A stretch of 64,000 nucleotides of DNA, from NCBI GenBank assembly GCA_036245805.1, contig BTRK01000001.1, positions 16,995,087-17,059,086 of the forward strand. Reading direction: 5' to 3'. The stretch's first letter is position 1, and every line of letters begins with the position of its first letter. Shown one piece after another: positions 43,648 through 56,700 of the stretch. This DNA is from Pristionchus mayeri (lineage: Eukaryota > Nematoda > Chromadorea > Rhabditida > Neodiplogasteridae). The translations under genes and the position numbers were made by a program. The notes under the pieces were generated by a model. The model had not been told where the DNA came from. It saw only the letters and a list, made by a program, of their open reading frames with translations, and made no database searches.

Positions 43648-44961
43648 GAAATCATGCAGATCATCTACCCCGAGCTCTCGATCAAGGATGAGGAGAAGAA
43701 GTTCGCTCTCGATGACGACACCCTCGATGGAGTCTCCGAGAAGGTCAGCTCTATTCTTGAATTATCATTACATCTGACAGGATTCTTTGAACTTTCCACC
43801 AATCACATCGCATCAGCTCGTTCGTTTGAAACAATAGCGTAAGGATGGGGAAAACTCTCTCAATTTCACACGCTCTCTCGCTTTCTCTGACCGATTAGAG
43901 TGCATGCGTAACAGAGCCAAAATTCCATTGTTCTAGTGATCTGCTAACTCCGATTGTATCACATCACCATTCGAACCCGAACATGATGTGATACGCTACT
44001 CAATTCTGCATTGTTGAATGGATGGAAATCCTTTTTCACCTAAAATTTAAGGATAGTCATCAGATAGTCATCAGAATTTGTCGAGTCCATAGCAAACTGT
44101 TATCTTTTACTTCCAACAGAAAATACGAGAAATTACTACCAGTCAATGCGAGCTGCATCACCATCTGAATAAAGCTAAAAAATTTACAAGCTTATTTTTC
44201 GTTTTTAGGACCTCGAGAGATCTCTGGAGCGCACGAAGTCTCTCAAGGAAGCCGCCTACCTCGAGAACGAGGACAACGAGAAGATCGAGGGAGGCCCCGT
44301 CAAGAGGTGAGGCCACTGATCTTTGATCTTTGATCGTTGACTACCCCGTCATCACTGATTAATCGCAGACCTTCAATGAAGAGTCGTAATGACTAGCACA
44401 TTATCTCACTGTTTTGCGAGAAGGGGAAAACCTGATCATCCTTTTGTCCTTGTGCGCTGTTCCGCCAGCAAAACTGGTGAGACGAACGGATTAGCGAGAC
44501 GAACGGAAAGAACAGTCATGAAAGCAGAGCTGTTCAATAGACTATTAGACTAATGGAAGGCTGTAAGCGTTCCTCGCTCTCTTTGGTGGAAATCAAGTCT
44601 CACTCAAACGACGGTTTCCAAATGCAAACTTCCAATATTGGCACACTGCTCAAACCTGTACACATCCTCATTAGGCGAGCTTTGGGAAATCGCTCCTAAG
44701 TTGAAATGGTAATCTTGAAACCCAAGTTTTCCTGTAGCGCTACAATGGTTTCCAAGCGTAACTTAAGCGAAAAAAGTTTGGAATTAACACAAATTGCTGC
44801 CACTCTCTCACTCATTCTCAATCCTGGCTTTCTTCAGATGCGTGCAGCACCTCCGCGAGAACTGCTGCCTGCAGCAGCTGCAGCCCAAGCAGTGCTGCAT
44901 CCTCCGTCTCCCCTGCCTCCAGAAGCTTCTCAACAGAAGCGCCCCCGCCAAGGCCGAGTAA
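43648..44961 (+). CDS. Small peptide precursor with Lys-Arg site and six-cysteine tail
   Basis: Three exons (43648-43743, 44209-44306, 44838-44961) join in phase. From the first ATG (43654) they encode about 103 residues: an acidic propeptide (KDEEKKFALDDDTLDGVSEK, then LERSLERTKSLKEAA), a dibasic Lys-Arg cleavage site at the exon 2/3 border (GGPVKR), and a 40-residue tail with cysteines spaced C-x7-CC-x8-CC-x5-C (CVQHLRENCC, LQQLQPKQCC, ILRLPC). This is the plan of a processed secreted peptide, but no signal peptide is visible in these exons. Either an upstream exon was missed or the TTTTTGCAG acceptor at 43647 is a spliced-leader site and the protein starts at 43654. A 3' UTR with AATAAA follows at 45202. 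Family not recognised. Confidence 0.65.
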
Positions 44962-44989
44962 TCCTACCGTAGTCATAGGATTCTATAGA

Positions 44990-45210
44990 CAAACCACTGT
45001 AAAATTCAGCCCAAATGACGGCTTTACGAGCCTCTGATCTCGCCTGCTCTTAGTCGCTCTAGTTCTAAAATATATGCAACGATCATAGCCTCACTCTTCT
45101 CTCAACTGACTCATACTTTCCCTCTTGCCACACTGTTTTTACTCGGATTACCAGCTGAGTCACTGCCAATTTTCGCATTTTCCAAATGTTCTATTCAAGA
45201 CAATAAAGAA
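44990..45210 (+). repeat. 3' UTR segment duplicated at 46990-47195
   Basis: The stretch containing ATATGCAACGATCAT, TGCCACACTGTTTTTACTCG and CAATTTTCGCATTTT, plus AATAAAG, is an aged relative of 46990-47195 (ATATGCACCGATCAT, TGCCACACTGTTTCTAGTCG, CAATTTCCGCATTTT, AATAAAG). Confidence 0.65.
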
Positions 45211-45646
45211 ACTAATCACTTTAACTTTGTTCAAGCCACGATATCAGAGTTTACCTTATCATTCCTCTTAAAGTTGATTGCCGACTATCACTATCTATTC
45301 TTTTCGTTGATAGTTTCTACACGGGCATCCCTTCATTAATCCTCTACGTTCGCTCTTGACAGACTTTCAATGATCACGTGAAACTCAACTAATTCAACTG
45401 AGTTTATGCTCGACAGGAAGCTAGTGACTTTTGAATAACTTATTCTCGAAAATATCTGCTACTTTCCTTTCATTGTCCATGTACTGCCTGTTAGTGTTGT
45501 GCCAAATCACAATCGCAAGAGAGTTCTTTATTGCAGAATTGGCCCTGTCCGAGCGGATCAAGGAGCAAAGAGCTGATTGATGCGAAATTGATGAGTGATA
45601 GGGGGCGGGGTTAGAGGGGGCGTGGTCAGTGGATGGGCGGGGCTTC

Positions 45647-46697
45647 TCACTCCTTTCGACTGTTCGACGACTCAACCACGATCTGCAATCGATTAAGTAT
45701 TGATACTGTATCCACATCTACAGTACTCTTCTCATATCTTCAAATGCAAAAATGATTGCTTCATGGGCAACGAACAAGAGCTGAGCAACCTAGTTACAGT
45801 ATTATACCGTAAACGATACAGCTACAGTACTTCCTACAGTATACCTTGGCAGTATACCTTCACTCGGTACTCTCCGACTGCCTTCCCGTAGTGCTCCGCC
45901 CAGACGGAGACAGCCGTGCAGCCCTCAGGTGCAGGAATGAAGTAGACGCCCATGTGGTGACGGTCGTCCGCAATTCCCTTCCCTGCCCTGAAGGAGGGGA
46001 TACGGGTGGAGTACTGCATGATCTGGGAGGGTACGGTAGGGGTACTGTAGGATCTGGAAGGGTACGCTAGAAGTACTGTATCGAGGATAGGATACGGTAG
46101 GAGCGCATTAACTATCCGAGTTTTATTGGAACATGGTTTTTTTTGTATTCTGTCTCACGGTAGTGTGTTTCGGTAAAGGATTCTTGGTCTGACGACTCGG
46201 ACAACGGGACAGCATGACTGCGAGTTACTGTAGGCGACAGTTACGGCACCTATAGGTGATGGAGATTTCAGTAGTCGCGCGGGGTTCGATGAGATCGATC
46301 GGCTTGAGAATTTTGAAGAGCTCGTTTGACGTGCATTTAATCTGAAGGTACGGTAGGGTTACGGTAGGCCACGTTTCGGCTACAGTAAACCTTGTAGGCC
46401 AGCTTCTGGTCCGTGCGGTTCCTGAGCGTCATCGTGACCGTTTCCTGCAAGGATACGGTAAATATTAATTACGGTAGGATACGGTAGGTAATCGTACATC
46501 TTTGCCGGTGAAGGTAAATCGCACAGCATCGCGCGGCTCGATCTCGAGGCCCTGCAAGGTATACGGTAGGTAGGTCAAAGAGTTACAGTAGAGCCACTGT
46601 ATTACGGTAAGGGTACTGTAGACCACAGTTCGAGACGATAACAGGAGGGTAGGTAGGTCAAAACCAGAAAAAGGCGAACCTTGGCCAGCTTGTCCAT
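45647..46697 (-). CDS. MSP-domain protein, 127 residues
   Basis: Six exons on the minus strand join in phase: 46680-46697, 46498-46551, 46391-46444, 46250-46341, 45858-45987 and 45647-45682. They give exactly 127 residues, the length of nematode major sperm proteins. The sequence starts MDKLAK, then GLEIEPRDAVRFTF, ETVTMTLRNRTDQKLAYKIK, CTSNELFKILKPIDLIEPRA and ITYRAGK, then HHMGVYFIPAPEGCTAVSVW and EYRVK, and ends IVVESSNSRKE. The LRNRTDQKLAYKIKCTSNE block is the MSP-fold core strand pair. It is diverged from classical MSP and closer in style to the small MSP-domain family. Such proteins are usually cytoskeletal or signalling components of nematode sperm (family knowledge). All five introns are short, with acceptors following CTACCGTA or TACTGTAG words. 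Confidence 0.82.
45690..46640. repeat. Dense TACTGTAG / TACGGTAG word cluster
   Basis: Introns and flanks of the MSP-domain gene contain many copies of TACTGTAG, TACAGTA and TACGGTAG in both orientations (for example 45717, 45796, 45834, 46040, 46072, 46092, 46350, 46455, 46472, 46588 and 46615). The exons are largely free of them. The function is unknown. The same words fill the leader of the retroelement at 2400-3024. Confidence 0.6.
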
Positions 46698-47782
46698 TAT
46701 TCGATGCGAGGGGCGACCACTCGGGACGAGCGACGGAGCGGGAAATGGAAGGAGGAGAGGAGGGAGGGGAGAGACCATTGATTGAATTAGCACGTAGGCC
46801 GTTGTTTTGAATGCAAATTGATCCAATTTTCGGGGGATTTACAAATAGTTTTTTTAATTAAATTGTATTTTTGCGGTGCATCAGTAGCTCAAACTTGCTG
46901 CATCTTTTCAATAGAATCATAAAGTGAAAGTCCCTGTTGTGGTGATGAGCGTTGCCGAAAACATAATCGTCCGTCGTCCAATTCATCCCTATTCACGGTT
47001 TTACGAGTGCTGTCTACTCTTAGGCGTCGCAGCACTAACAATATGCACCGATCATCTCCCAATTCTCTTCCCGATCGCCCCCCTTCCTCGCCTCCTGCCA
47101 CACTGTTTCTAGTCGGATTATCGGCCCGGAGTCAACGCGCCAATTTCCGCATTTTTCCCGACTCTCGCCCATTCGTGAGAATAAAGTGACTAGTGACCAC
47201 GACCATTCGCCCCCTGGATCAGGTCGATCAATTTTTCACCCAACTTGAACTCGAGTCGAACTCTCCGTTCAGTGCATCTATCGATCTCTCTATCTAGAGC
47301 GTAGGCAGAAAAAGAGACCTTGATCCGATTCTGGAATTGTAGCTGATATTCATAAATTTCGATTCCAACTTATTTCAAACTGATCTCGCTATATTTCCCA
47401 TGCTTCCTCATACTGTCTTACGAAGGAGAGATCATACGAAGAGGAGAGGATCCTTTCGCTTGTCCTTGTTTGTCTTCCCATTCAACTCAACGCAATTCTG
47501 ATCGGTTATCGAGAAGCGCTTAAACCTAAATTGATTCAAAGATCTGAACCCTCTCTATACGTGTTGCTTGCGATTTTCCCTGTTCTTCCAAAGCATGTGA
47601 TCGTGTTATTGAAACTGACCGGAACTTGGGTAGAAATAGCGTTCTTTTTCGGTACTATCACTGTTACAGTTCCAATAATAGGTGTAATATCCTATTTTTG
47701 TACTTCCTCTTACTTAAATAAATTCGAAATGTTTTATCATAAGACGAGGTGGAGGAGGGCGTGATTCACCTCTCTTTTTCAG
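46698..47782. other. Intergenic region with a decayed 3' UTR duplicate
   Basis: No intact gene. 46990-47195 is a relative of the peptide precursor 3' UTR (44990-45210), so a second copy of that gene may once have ended here. A 77-codon hydrophobic frame at 47531-47764 lacks support. The final 12 bases (CTCTCTTTTTCAG) are the acceptor of the ClC gene's first visible exon. Confidence 0.5.
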
Positions 47783-47794
47783 TTTGATTCCTGG

Positions 47795-50700
47795 ATGGAC
47801 AACCCTCTGCAGAGACAACTCCGCAATTTCACCGATTATGGCCAGACGGTAGGCGAGAGTTTGAGCAATCTTGCACCTTCTCTTTTTTCGGATTCAATAC
47901 TAATTCAATAATTATTTGATAGGCATGATAAATTTTCGTGAAAAACTTGATAGGCAGCATAGGGATACCTTAGCTAATATATAATATCTCTTCTTCGTTT
48001 GATCTCTATCTTCTCAAATTGCTCCATCTCTTGCGGCAGAACTCTTATTGAACTCAAGCAATATATCGTAATGAATCGAGAACTGTGTGATGGAAATTTC
48101 ATGTTGCTGGATCGCTAACTGATTCCCCTTTAAGTCATATCGTAAACGAGTGGGATTCGTAGACGGAAAGAGCGTGCGATTCAACGTCCATGAGACCAAT
48201 GGTTTATTCTCCCGAGAAAGAAGAAGGAGGAGGAGCAGATTGATTCACTATCTGGGTGAGAGATCAGAGGAGCACATACGATAGAATGGTGGTTTGGTCG
48301 AGTTATATTATATATTTTATCTACGCTCGGCGTCGCAACGAAATACGAATATTTAGTTATGCGTTAGGATACAAGAGATTTGATTCTGCTCCCCCTGAGG
48401 TGGAAGAAGAGAGAGTTTCACACCTAATACACAGTACGAAACAGCTAAATTATGCAGTAGCTCAATTACCACTCTTCAATACCTTTCTTCATGCACACTT
48501 CGAAACTGTATTGAATATTTTGTCGCCACTTGCAGTGTTTCACCCTAAACTAAAGTACAGTATTCTACAGAGACGAAACTCGCGCACTCAAAACACGTGA
48601 TCTTCGACTGGTTGTTTCTCGCCATCCTCGGTGAGTTCATTCTGGGGTCGTGACGGACAAAAAAAATCTCTCCCATCCTTCTCTTCTCTCGAATCCTATC
48701 GAAGAGAGAGTGAGTGAGGGATGGACGTAATCCTTACTGCCCGTCACTCTCTTCCTTCAACACACTCTCTAGTCAGTTAGGCAGTGAATACCTTCTCCAA
48801 TCCTTCCTGACTTCTTCTAATTGCTGTGGATCATGCCTTTTTTCGACAATTCCTTGGAGAGAATGCATTCATGAATTGAATATACGACTGCGTGTTATTC
48901 ATACGATTAGAGAGAGAGAGAAAAAAACTTCCTGGTCAGGAATCTCTGGAGCCACAATATCAATTGTCATCGATCAGATCACAAAGCGGGCCTCGGGTTG
49001 TAAGTTTCGCTACGCTTTTAATAGAATGAATAATCAAGGGGCAAATGCGTTTCACATTCTGTGCAAAGGCGAGAATCAAGGGATTGTCTAATGTTTCTGA
49101 TTTAAAGAAGACATCAAAATCAAAACTGGTCAAATTTAGCTAGAATTTTTGTCCACTACCAAGCTTAGCTAACTAGGAGTAATCGTCTGATTCTCTCCAT
49201 ATTGCGTGCTCTCTCGCTTATCTAACCTGCGAGAGAGTGTGTAATCTTAGGAGAGTCAGACAATTGCTCCTAACTAGGAATCTCTCCCATTGCAGTGCTT
49301 CAATACATGATAGCCGCTCAGCAACTTCGTGGTCCCTCCTACTTCAATCTTCCCTGGATTGTATATACTACAATCTTGATAGTGGCTGCGGCGTTCTTCG
49401 TCCGACTCGTATCGATGCCAGCTATTGGTAGGACAATTATCTCTGATTAGTCAAAGATTGAATAGTTATTTTTCTCTTGCGATATTTCGTGAACATCGCA
49501 ATTCAGAATTCAGTTGCGTTTCAAATATTTCTTGTAAATTTCAGTGGTCAGAAACCGATGGTGGATTGCACATTATAGTGATAAAATTTTACTTATAGAT
49601 GACTACTTGTACAGTAGTTTCTCCTCCCCTCTGCTCCGAAGATGATACTCTTTATCTCCCCTTCCTTCAGGATCTGGGACAGCCGAGATGAAGACGATGA
49701 TCCGTGGAGTGATCCTCAAGGACTACCTCACACTGCGCACTCTCATTGCAAAGATTGGAGGACTGACACTGTGTCTGAGCAGTGGACTGCCTATGGGAAA
49801 AGCGGTTAGTTTACTAAATTTTTATGGTTAGTCAGGAACAAGGATTTTTTCAACGGGGATTGTGATGACTATTTATATCTAAGACTATCCGATGTTTTGG
49901 GATTAGATAAATTTATTGTCTGGTTGCAATAAGTTTGGAACAACCGTGTTTTATCAATGTACGACAAAAAAAATTCTAACCAAATACAAACGAATATCAC
50001 AATTTAGTGTTGATTGCAGGGTCCAATGATTCACATCTCTTCCATTCTGGCTGATCTCTACAGTCGATTCTTCGCTCGCTTTGAACCCTCCTTCCTATCG
50101 GAATCACGACGGTTCGCAGTTATCAGATCTTTCTCTGCTTATCTTTTAATCTTATAACTCTTTGATCACTAAATCGCATTGCGGCAGGTTGGAATCTCTA
50201 GCAGCTGCAGGAGGTGTTGGAGTGGCGAGCACCTTCGCTGCACCTGTCGGAGGTTGGTTGGCACTTTCTCCTTACTGCGAAAACTATTTGGCTCGCCGAA
50301 ACAGCGCTGTGAGATGTGTGGTAGAATGATAGGAAAACAAGCTACGCTATAATTGCGCAACAAAATAGTCTCAATGTTGTTTTTATTAAAGATCAAAGAT
50401 TACTCTCAGGAGTGCTCTACTCGATCGAGGTCACTACGATGTACTTCACTGTTCGCAATTACTGGCGGGGATTCTTCGCCTCTTGCTGTGGGGCAATCGC
50501 AGTGAGGATGATGAGGCAGTGGGCCACCAAGACTGAAGGTGAGAATTCAGATATAACGGGTAAAAACAAGTAAAATTAAATGATATCCGAAGAACTAAGT
50601 GCGCTGTCGATATTTACTGTTTGCTGACTAATAATAATAAAAAAATTTTAAATTTTCAGATTTGTAAAGAAAATGCAGAGATTATCGATCAAACCGGATA

Positions 50701-53700
50701 TGTACATATCTTGAAATCCCCCTGAAACTCAACTTAATATTTAGCTTCTCAATTACTCGTTCCGTAATGGTAGCTATATTTTCGATCGAATTGCTCTCTA
50801 ATGTATGTATATCTGAATTACTTCCGAAATTCAAATCATCCAATAGTGATGCTATTCATTGCAGTGACAGTGAAGGCGTACTACCAGACGAAGTTCAACA
50901 AGAACGCCTTCGTAGTGGACGAATTGCCGTGCTTCATCTTCCTCGGGTCAGATAACTTCGCAAAAAAATCCGACTTCAAATAATCTGAAATAGAGAGAAA
51001 AAAAGAACAACAAAGTGGCGGCTCTAATAGGTCTCTATTTACTGAAAAAAAGTCTTCAAATTAGATTCTGTTCTAAGAATTTTCAAAGGAAATGTTTCCA
51101 GAGTAGTCTGCGGTCTCCTCGGTGTCGCCTACATCGACCTGTACAGGTTCTCAGTTCAACTATTTTATATTCTGTCAATGTCATTGATGCATAACATATT
51201 TATCATCTTTACTAGTTCAAAATTATTCATTCCGTCTTTTCAATCATCACACTCACTCGATCAGCCGAGTTATGGGTGAAGGTATAGAATGAAGAGACCG
51301 GAGTATTGATTCTCGAAATTTTCATTCTTTCTCTGAGCGGATCTAAATGGAATTGTTGAGTTTTTCATCATCACTATTTACGATTTTGCAGACGTCTCGT
51401 GCTGTTCCTTCGCACGAATCACTATGCGAAGATCTTCCAGAGACAGTGAACTTTTTTTATTATGTCCAACAGCGACCTCAACATAACTAGCGCAACACAA
51501 ATTTATATTATTTTATGTCAATTATGAAACATAGTTCATCTGATCTAGCCCATCTTCAACCAGTCTGGAACAACAATAATAAATATTCCAGCTGGTACCT
51601 CTATCCTCTCCTGGTCGCTTCCCTCTTCTCGATGATATCTTTTCCTCATGGAATCGGACGATTCTTCGCTGGAAGGGTAAGATTTCTTACATTCAAGTTA
51701 TTGATGGAAATTGTTCTATTCTCCAAATAATGGTGCCTGCTTTACTGCTGGTATTTTCATGAATATACCTACCGAGAATATTATTGATTTTTTTCTTCAA
51801 ATATACAGCTATAACGGAGAAACGGCAAACATTGCGCCGAAACAATTGCCGATTGAGGTTCGTCTGGTGTGGAATCTGAATGATTTCTTCTCCGATTGCT
51901 CCTTCAAATATCCATCGGATGCTTGTCGGTGAGCTTACATTTCATTGAGGCGCAAATGTGTAAGATCATGCTAGAGTTTACTATAACACCTAAGGAAGAG
52001 ATTGCAGTCTTTATATTGAGCTTTGGGCAATTGTGCCCTCCTTTTGGCTAACTTTAATGCGGATGAGCTGTTTGATGAAGCATCATCAAACTCTCTGTTG
52101 AACCTGAACTTCCCGATCCACCCTCCCCTACGAATTGCAAAAGGATTTTTCTTGCATCGTAGGCTGCATAATTCTCACGTTTGGTGCTAATCTGATCGGA
52201 TTTGACGTAGTGGCCAAACGCACTTTACGAGCGAAAAAAATCGGGGAACAGATGACGAGAGGGAATGACTCATTCAATGCACGGATTACACTTAAAAAGA
52301 ATACGGTAAAGGTGCTTCACGTCAAGCAAGCTTATCTAGAGTCGACAACGCTAGGTGCGCAGTCCTGGTGCGATATAGGACTATGTATCACTGCTTGCCC
52401 CAAGGATATCAGCGGAATGTTACCTTCCGTGCATATTTCACGCTCATTTCGCTTATGCAGCATTTACAGAAAAGGGTTAAAGGGATTAGTAATTTACGTT
52501 TAGATAAGTTAATTAATTATTATTCAATTAAGCGATGACGTGCTCGATCGATGGTTGCGCGAGCCCGGAGACGTTCTGCTGAGGATTTTCCTCTTCATCC
52601 TTGCAATGGTCGGAAGCTCTTGAATCTTTACTCTGCTGGAAAACTTCAAAATGATGTTGTTTATAACACAAAGACCAAGTACTCTCTTCATCGCTCATGA
52701 TTGATACCACTTGAACCATTGAACCCATTGAACCCATTACCCATTGAAGCATATCTAGTCCGATTCGAAAGTTAGTCTTGAAACTTATCAATTCCAGTTC
52801 TTCTCCACGATAATCTGCCAGACTCTTCCCATTCCCTCGGGAGTCTTCGGCCCGACCTTCGTGATTGGCGCGGCCGTGGGAAGGTTACAGGTGTATTTTA
52901 TTTATTGTTTTTTTTAAAATTTTATTATTCAAATTTAAAAGTCTACATTGCTATTATGTTGGTGCATAATTTTCGTTACAAGGTATTTTCCAAATTTGCT
53001 GGCGAATGCTTCATCTGTATCAAACCTAGCTTGGGTATTATATGAGGCAGTGTTAGGTCAAAACAATGATTGGTTTATACCCGATCGATCCAATACCAAA
53101 CCGCCGAAAAACAATAGTAAGTGAAAATTGGCAAAATTTCAATGTTTTTGGAGTTTCAACATAAATCATCGCAAAAATTAAACGAATACCATTTAGCTCT
53201 CACCCTTCTGAGAAACTAATAAGTAAGGGTGGATGCTTCCACTATCAACGTGAAATCGGAGTTTCTAGCTTCCACGGACAACTAGTAAGGCGAAATGTTC
53301 CGATTTCTTCGTTCAAATTTGACGGATTTGACAACAATTGTGAAATCTCTCGAATGGAATCATGAATCTTCACGAACGTTCCGTGGTAGCATCATCGTGA
53401 TAGTTCTTCTTACTCAGCGTCTTTTGAGACTTCAAGCTCATCCAGCAAAAAATCCCTCTGAATATCTTCTAAACCGGCCAAAAGCAACACCCCCCAATTC
53501 CGGAATACGTACATATTTCGATAGATTGTTTTAAGACTAATCCAGTTCACTTGCCACATTAGGATAACTAGTCAACATACTTCACAAAAATGGTGTTGAA
53601 TCGTCGCAATTTTAGCCGGGCAAAGAGTGCTAATCAATTGAAAAATTCACAAGTAATTACAATTCTCAGATTTTAGAGTGATGTATCATCGGTAATTCTG

Positions 53701-56700
53701 ATTGATGAGGTGCGATTCAATATGCGCTACGTAGAGTGTACATGCACTAATACCATAAAAGAAACCACATGAGGTTTGCTTAAGACCGAAGCTAGATAGT
53801 GCTCGAAAACCTAAATCAGGATTTTGTAACGAAAATTATGCACAAACCTGATAAAATTATGATTGATCCTACTATCGTGTCTTGCAACAAAGTGAATTGG
53901 GGAGAAAATTAAGTTACAGTCTATTCCAGGGCGAGTTGATGCTGCTTCTATTCCGCAACGAAGAGTCTGAGGGGCTGCACGTCCATCCAGGAGTCTACGC
54001 TGTCGTAGGTCAATCACTGCTAGTATTCGTAATTTAGCAATATCTTCACATATGTGTAAATGTAACAAGAAGTTCCAACGTTTTTTCCTATTTCGAATGG
54101 GCATCTTCGGATAGTTTCAGTTGAGTTTCGAAGTTACTTTAAAAACTGAGAATTCGGCAACAGTCAATCGATCCCATCTCCCGTTGAAAAAATAACTCAC
54201 TCAATCACTTTCCATGTCCTATTCTTCGTTCCTTTCACCGTCTTTGAAGGGAGAATAGGATATCATATTACGAGGGCCAAGAAGCGAGAGAACGAGTGAA
54301 ATAGACATCTCATTCAGGTTCGGCAGCCTTCTCTGCAGCTGTTACTCACTCTGTCTCCGTCTCAGTGATGATATTCGAGATGACCGGCCAGCTCTGGCTG
54401 ATCATTCCCACTATGGTAGGAATATATTCCGAATGGCCCTCTTCATTTACTCTTTCATGTCTGATTGAGAGTGTGGTTAATGAAGGGTTGAAGGTAACAG
54501 CGATCGGTAGCGGATTATTGAGAAAACCGTAGGCCAACTACAAAAACGTATACCAATAGGCAATTATCGGTAGCTGCTCTTTTCCTAACAGTAGCCCGTT
54601 CAATGAATTCCACTTACTCATAGACGCCTGTCGGATCTCTGATCTGTAGTTCGCCGGAGAATAGACCTCAACCAACCGGTCGCCTCTTCCAACTATTCCC
54701 TATCACCACCCCCGCCCCCTTCGATAGATATCCTATGAAATATTTATTTTATCGCTTTGTTTATCTGTCCCTCGCTTCCCAAAGCATTTACTCTAGCCTT
54801 GATTCTATTAGGGTGTCCCAAAAGTTCCTGCACTAGTTTTCTTATATTTTTCTCTTTAGAACTAAAACGGAGTATATCAAATACTGTTTCACATTTATTG
54901 CTTGTGCACATGTACTATTTTATTACGCCATCAGATCGTGGAAACACTACCTCATGCAAAATGCTGAAATGCCGATTTTCGGTCATTTCGTTTAATAATT
55001 TATTCCGTAATTTGAGATTGCTTCGAAGGGAACCAGATTGATACCAAAGAAGGGCAAGCATTTACTCTAATAATAACACAATTTGAAAGTGATCTACGTT
55101 TTGAAATAGCTGAAGGAGAACAAAACTTTCACTTCTCATGATTATTCTAGAAGACGATTTTCGAATTTTTCGATTTCTCATGCTTCTTAAGATGTGAGTT
55201 CCATTCAAAAAACAATCGCTATTAGTTTTTTCCTATTAGCCATTGATTATACTCATGTTTGACAGAAAATTCAAAACTTTTTAAAAAAAATGTTATAAAA
55301 ATTACAAGTTTCATCGTGATTAAGCAATGGTATTAGAACAATTGGGATGATGCGCAATAAGCTTACAGCCACCTTCCAATTCACAAGACACCATAAACTG
55401 GGTTATATCTCTTAATATCAGAGAAATTACGATGGGGTGATTATTATGCTGTCAGATTTCTTTTGGCTAATTTTGCGAATGAGCAAGGATTGCAAGACCT
55501 GGAGTGTGGAAACGTAAGAGCGGTGGATGACATATCCATCACCGCTTACTATCACCTTACAAGTTTGATGGCAGATGGAAAAATATTTTTTCAAAAAGTA
55601 GTGCAGGAACTTTTGGGACACCCCAATAGCTCTTGCATTGCGCGTGCATCAACATCTGGATATAGTTCGACACATATTCTTCCAAATCAGATAATCAAAT
55701 CAGAGAGTGTAGAGAATCCAATCCATTCTTCTCCATTTCATTTCACTGCAGATAGGCACGATCGTAGCGCGCGCAGTCTCCGCCAACTTCACCATCTCAT
55801 GGATCGACAATATCATCAAGCTGAAGCATCTCCCATTCCTGCCCGATATTCCTCCTAATAATGATCGGTGAGTAAAGGGAGTAGCGCCTTTATCATTGCC
55901 TCTTCTTTAAAAAAAGACAAATCCAAAAAAAGTGAAGGAAAAATAGTCAAAGATATGCTTCAACGATATGTTATAAATCTGTGATTATCGTTGTTTCGAT
56001 CTGTCGTCGTTATCCTGCTTAATAAAGATAATATTTTTTTCTAAATAAAGCAGCACAAGTTTGAACTTTGTTTTCTATAGATATCATGAAGATCCAGTAA
56101 TTTAGTGTGCACACAACAGTGGCGGAGGAGATCATGGTATCGCCCGCTGTCTCCCTCTCACGAAGAACGAACTACCAGTCGATCAGGTAGGGGGGATTTT
56201 ACAGTAAAACATTAAACAGTTATGTTCCTTAGAGAACATTGTTAGAGAAACTATAAATATTGTTTTCAAAAAAAATAATCCTGAAAAATTGTCCATTTCA
56301 AATCTCAGTCGAAAATTCAGGAAGCTCCTACTCGATCGCATGGACCTCAACGTCTTCCCGATAGTTGAGGACAAAGGTTTATTAATGAATTCTTAATAAA
56401 ACACCGCAACAACTTGCAGAGAACGAAATGCTAATCGGAACTGTAAATCGCGGATATCTACTACACGTATTGGAGGAGCAGGTTCATAAGTTTCTAAATG
56501 AAATCACAGAATGTACAAGTGAATATCCAAACATGAAAGTCACATGTTTTCTATACGTTAGACTTGAATCATTTCTCTCCATTAATTAGAATTCGCTCTC
56601 CTATCTAACTTATTTTTGTGGAAGGGTCCAAGGCTGGACAAAAAATTGCAATCATGTTCAGGTCGGCACAACAGCTCGCAAAGCCGAAGCTGAGAGAAGA

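Noticed and set aside
47531..47764. Hydrophobic 77-codon frame upstream of the ClC gene
   Set aside because: It has membrane-like composition but no splice link to the ClC exons and no homologous pattern. Probably A/T-rich chance.
51677..51809. Phase clash between ClC exons ending 51676 and starting 51809
   Set aside because: A start at 51777 (acceptor ACCGAG) restores phase and the total exon length is divisible by three. The acceptor is weak, but a frameshift is not required.
56081..56121. Apparent in-frame TAG in the ClC gene after RYHEDPVI
   Set aside because: Using the acceptor GTAATTTAG at 56105 instead of the one at 56080 puts [13 protein letters not shown] exactly in phase, so no stop or frameshift is needed.
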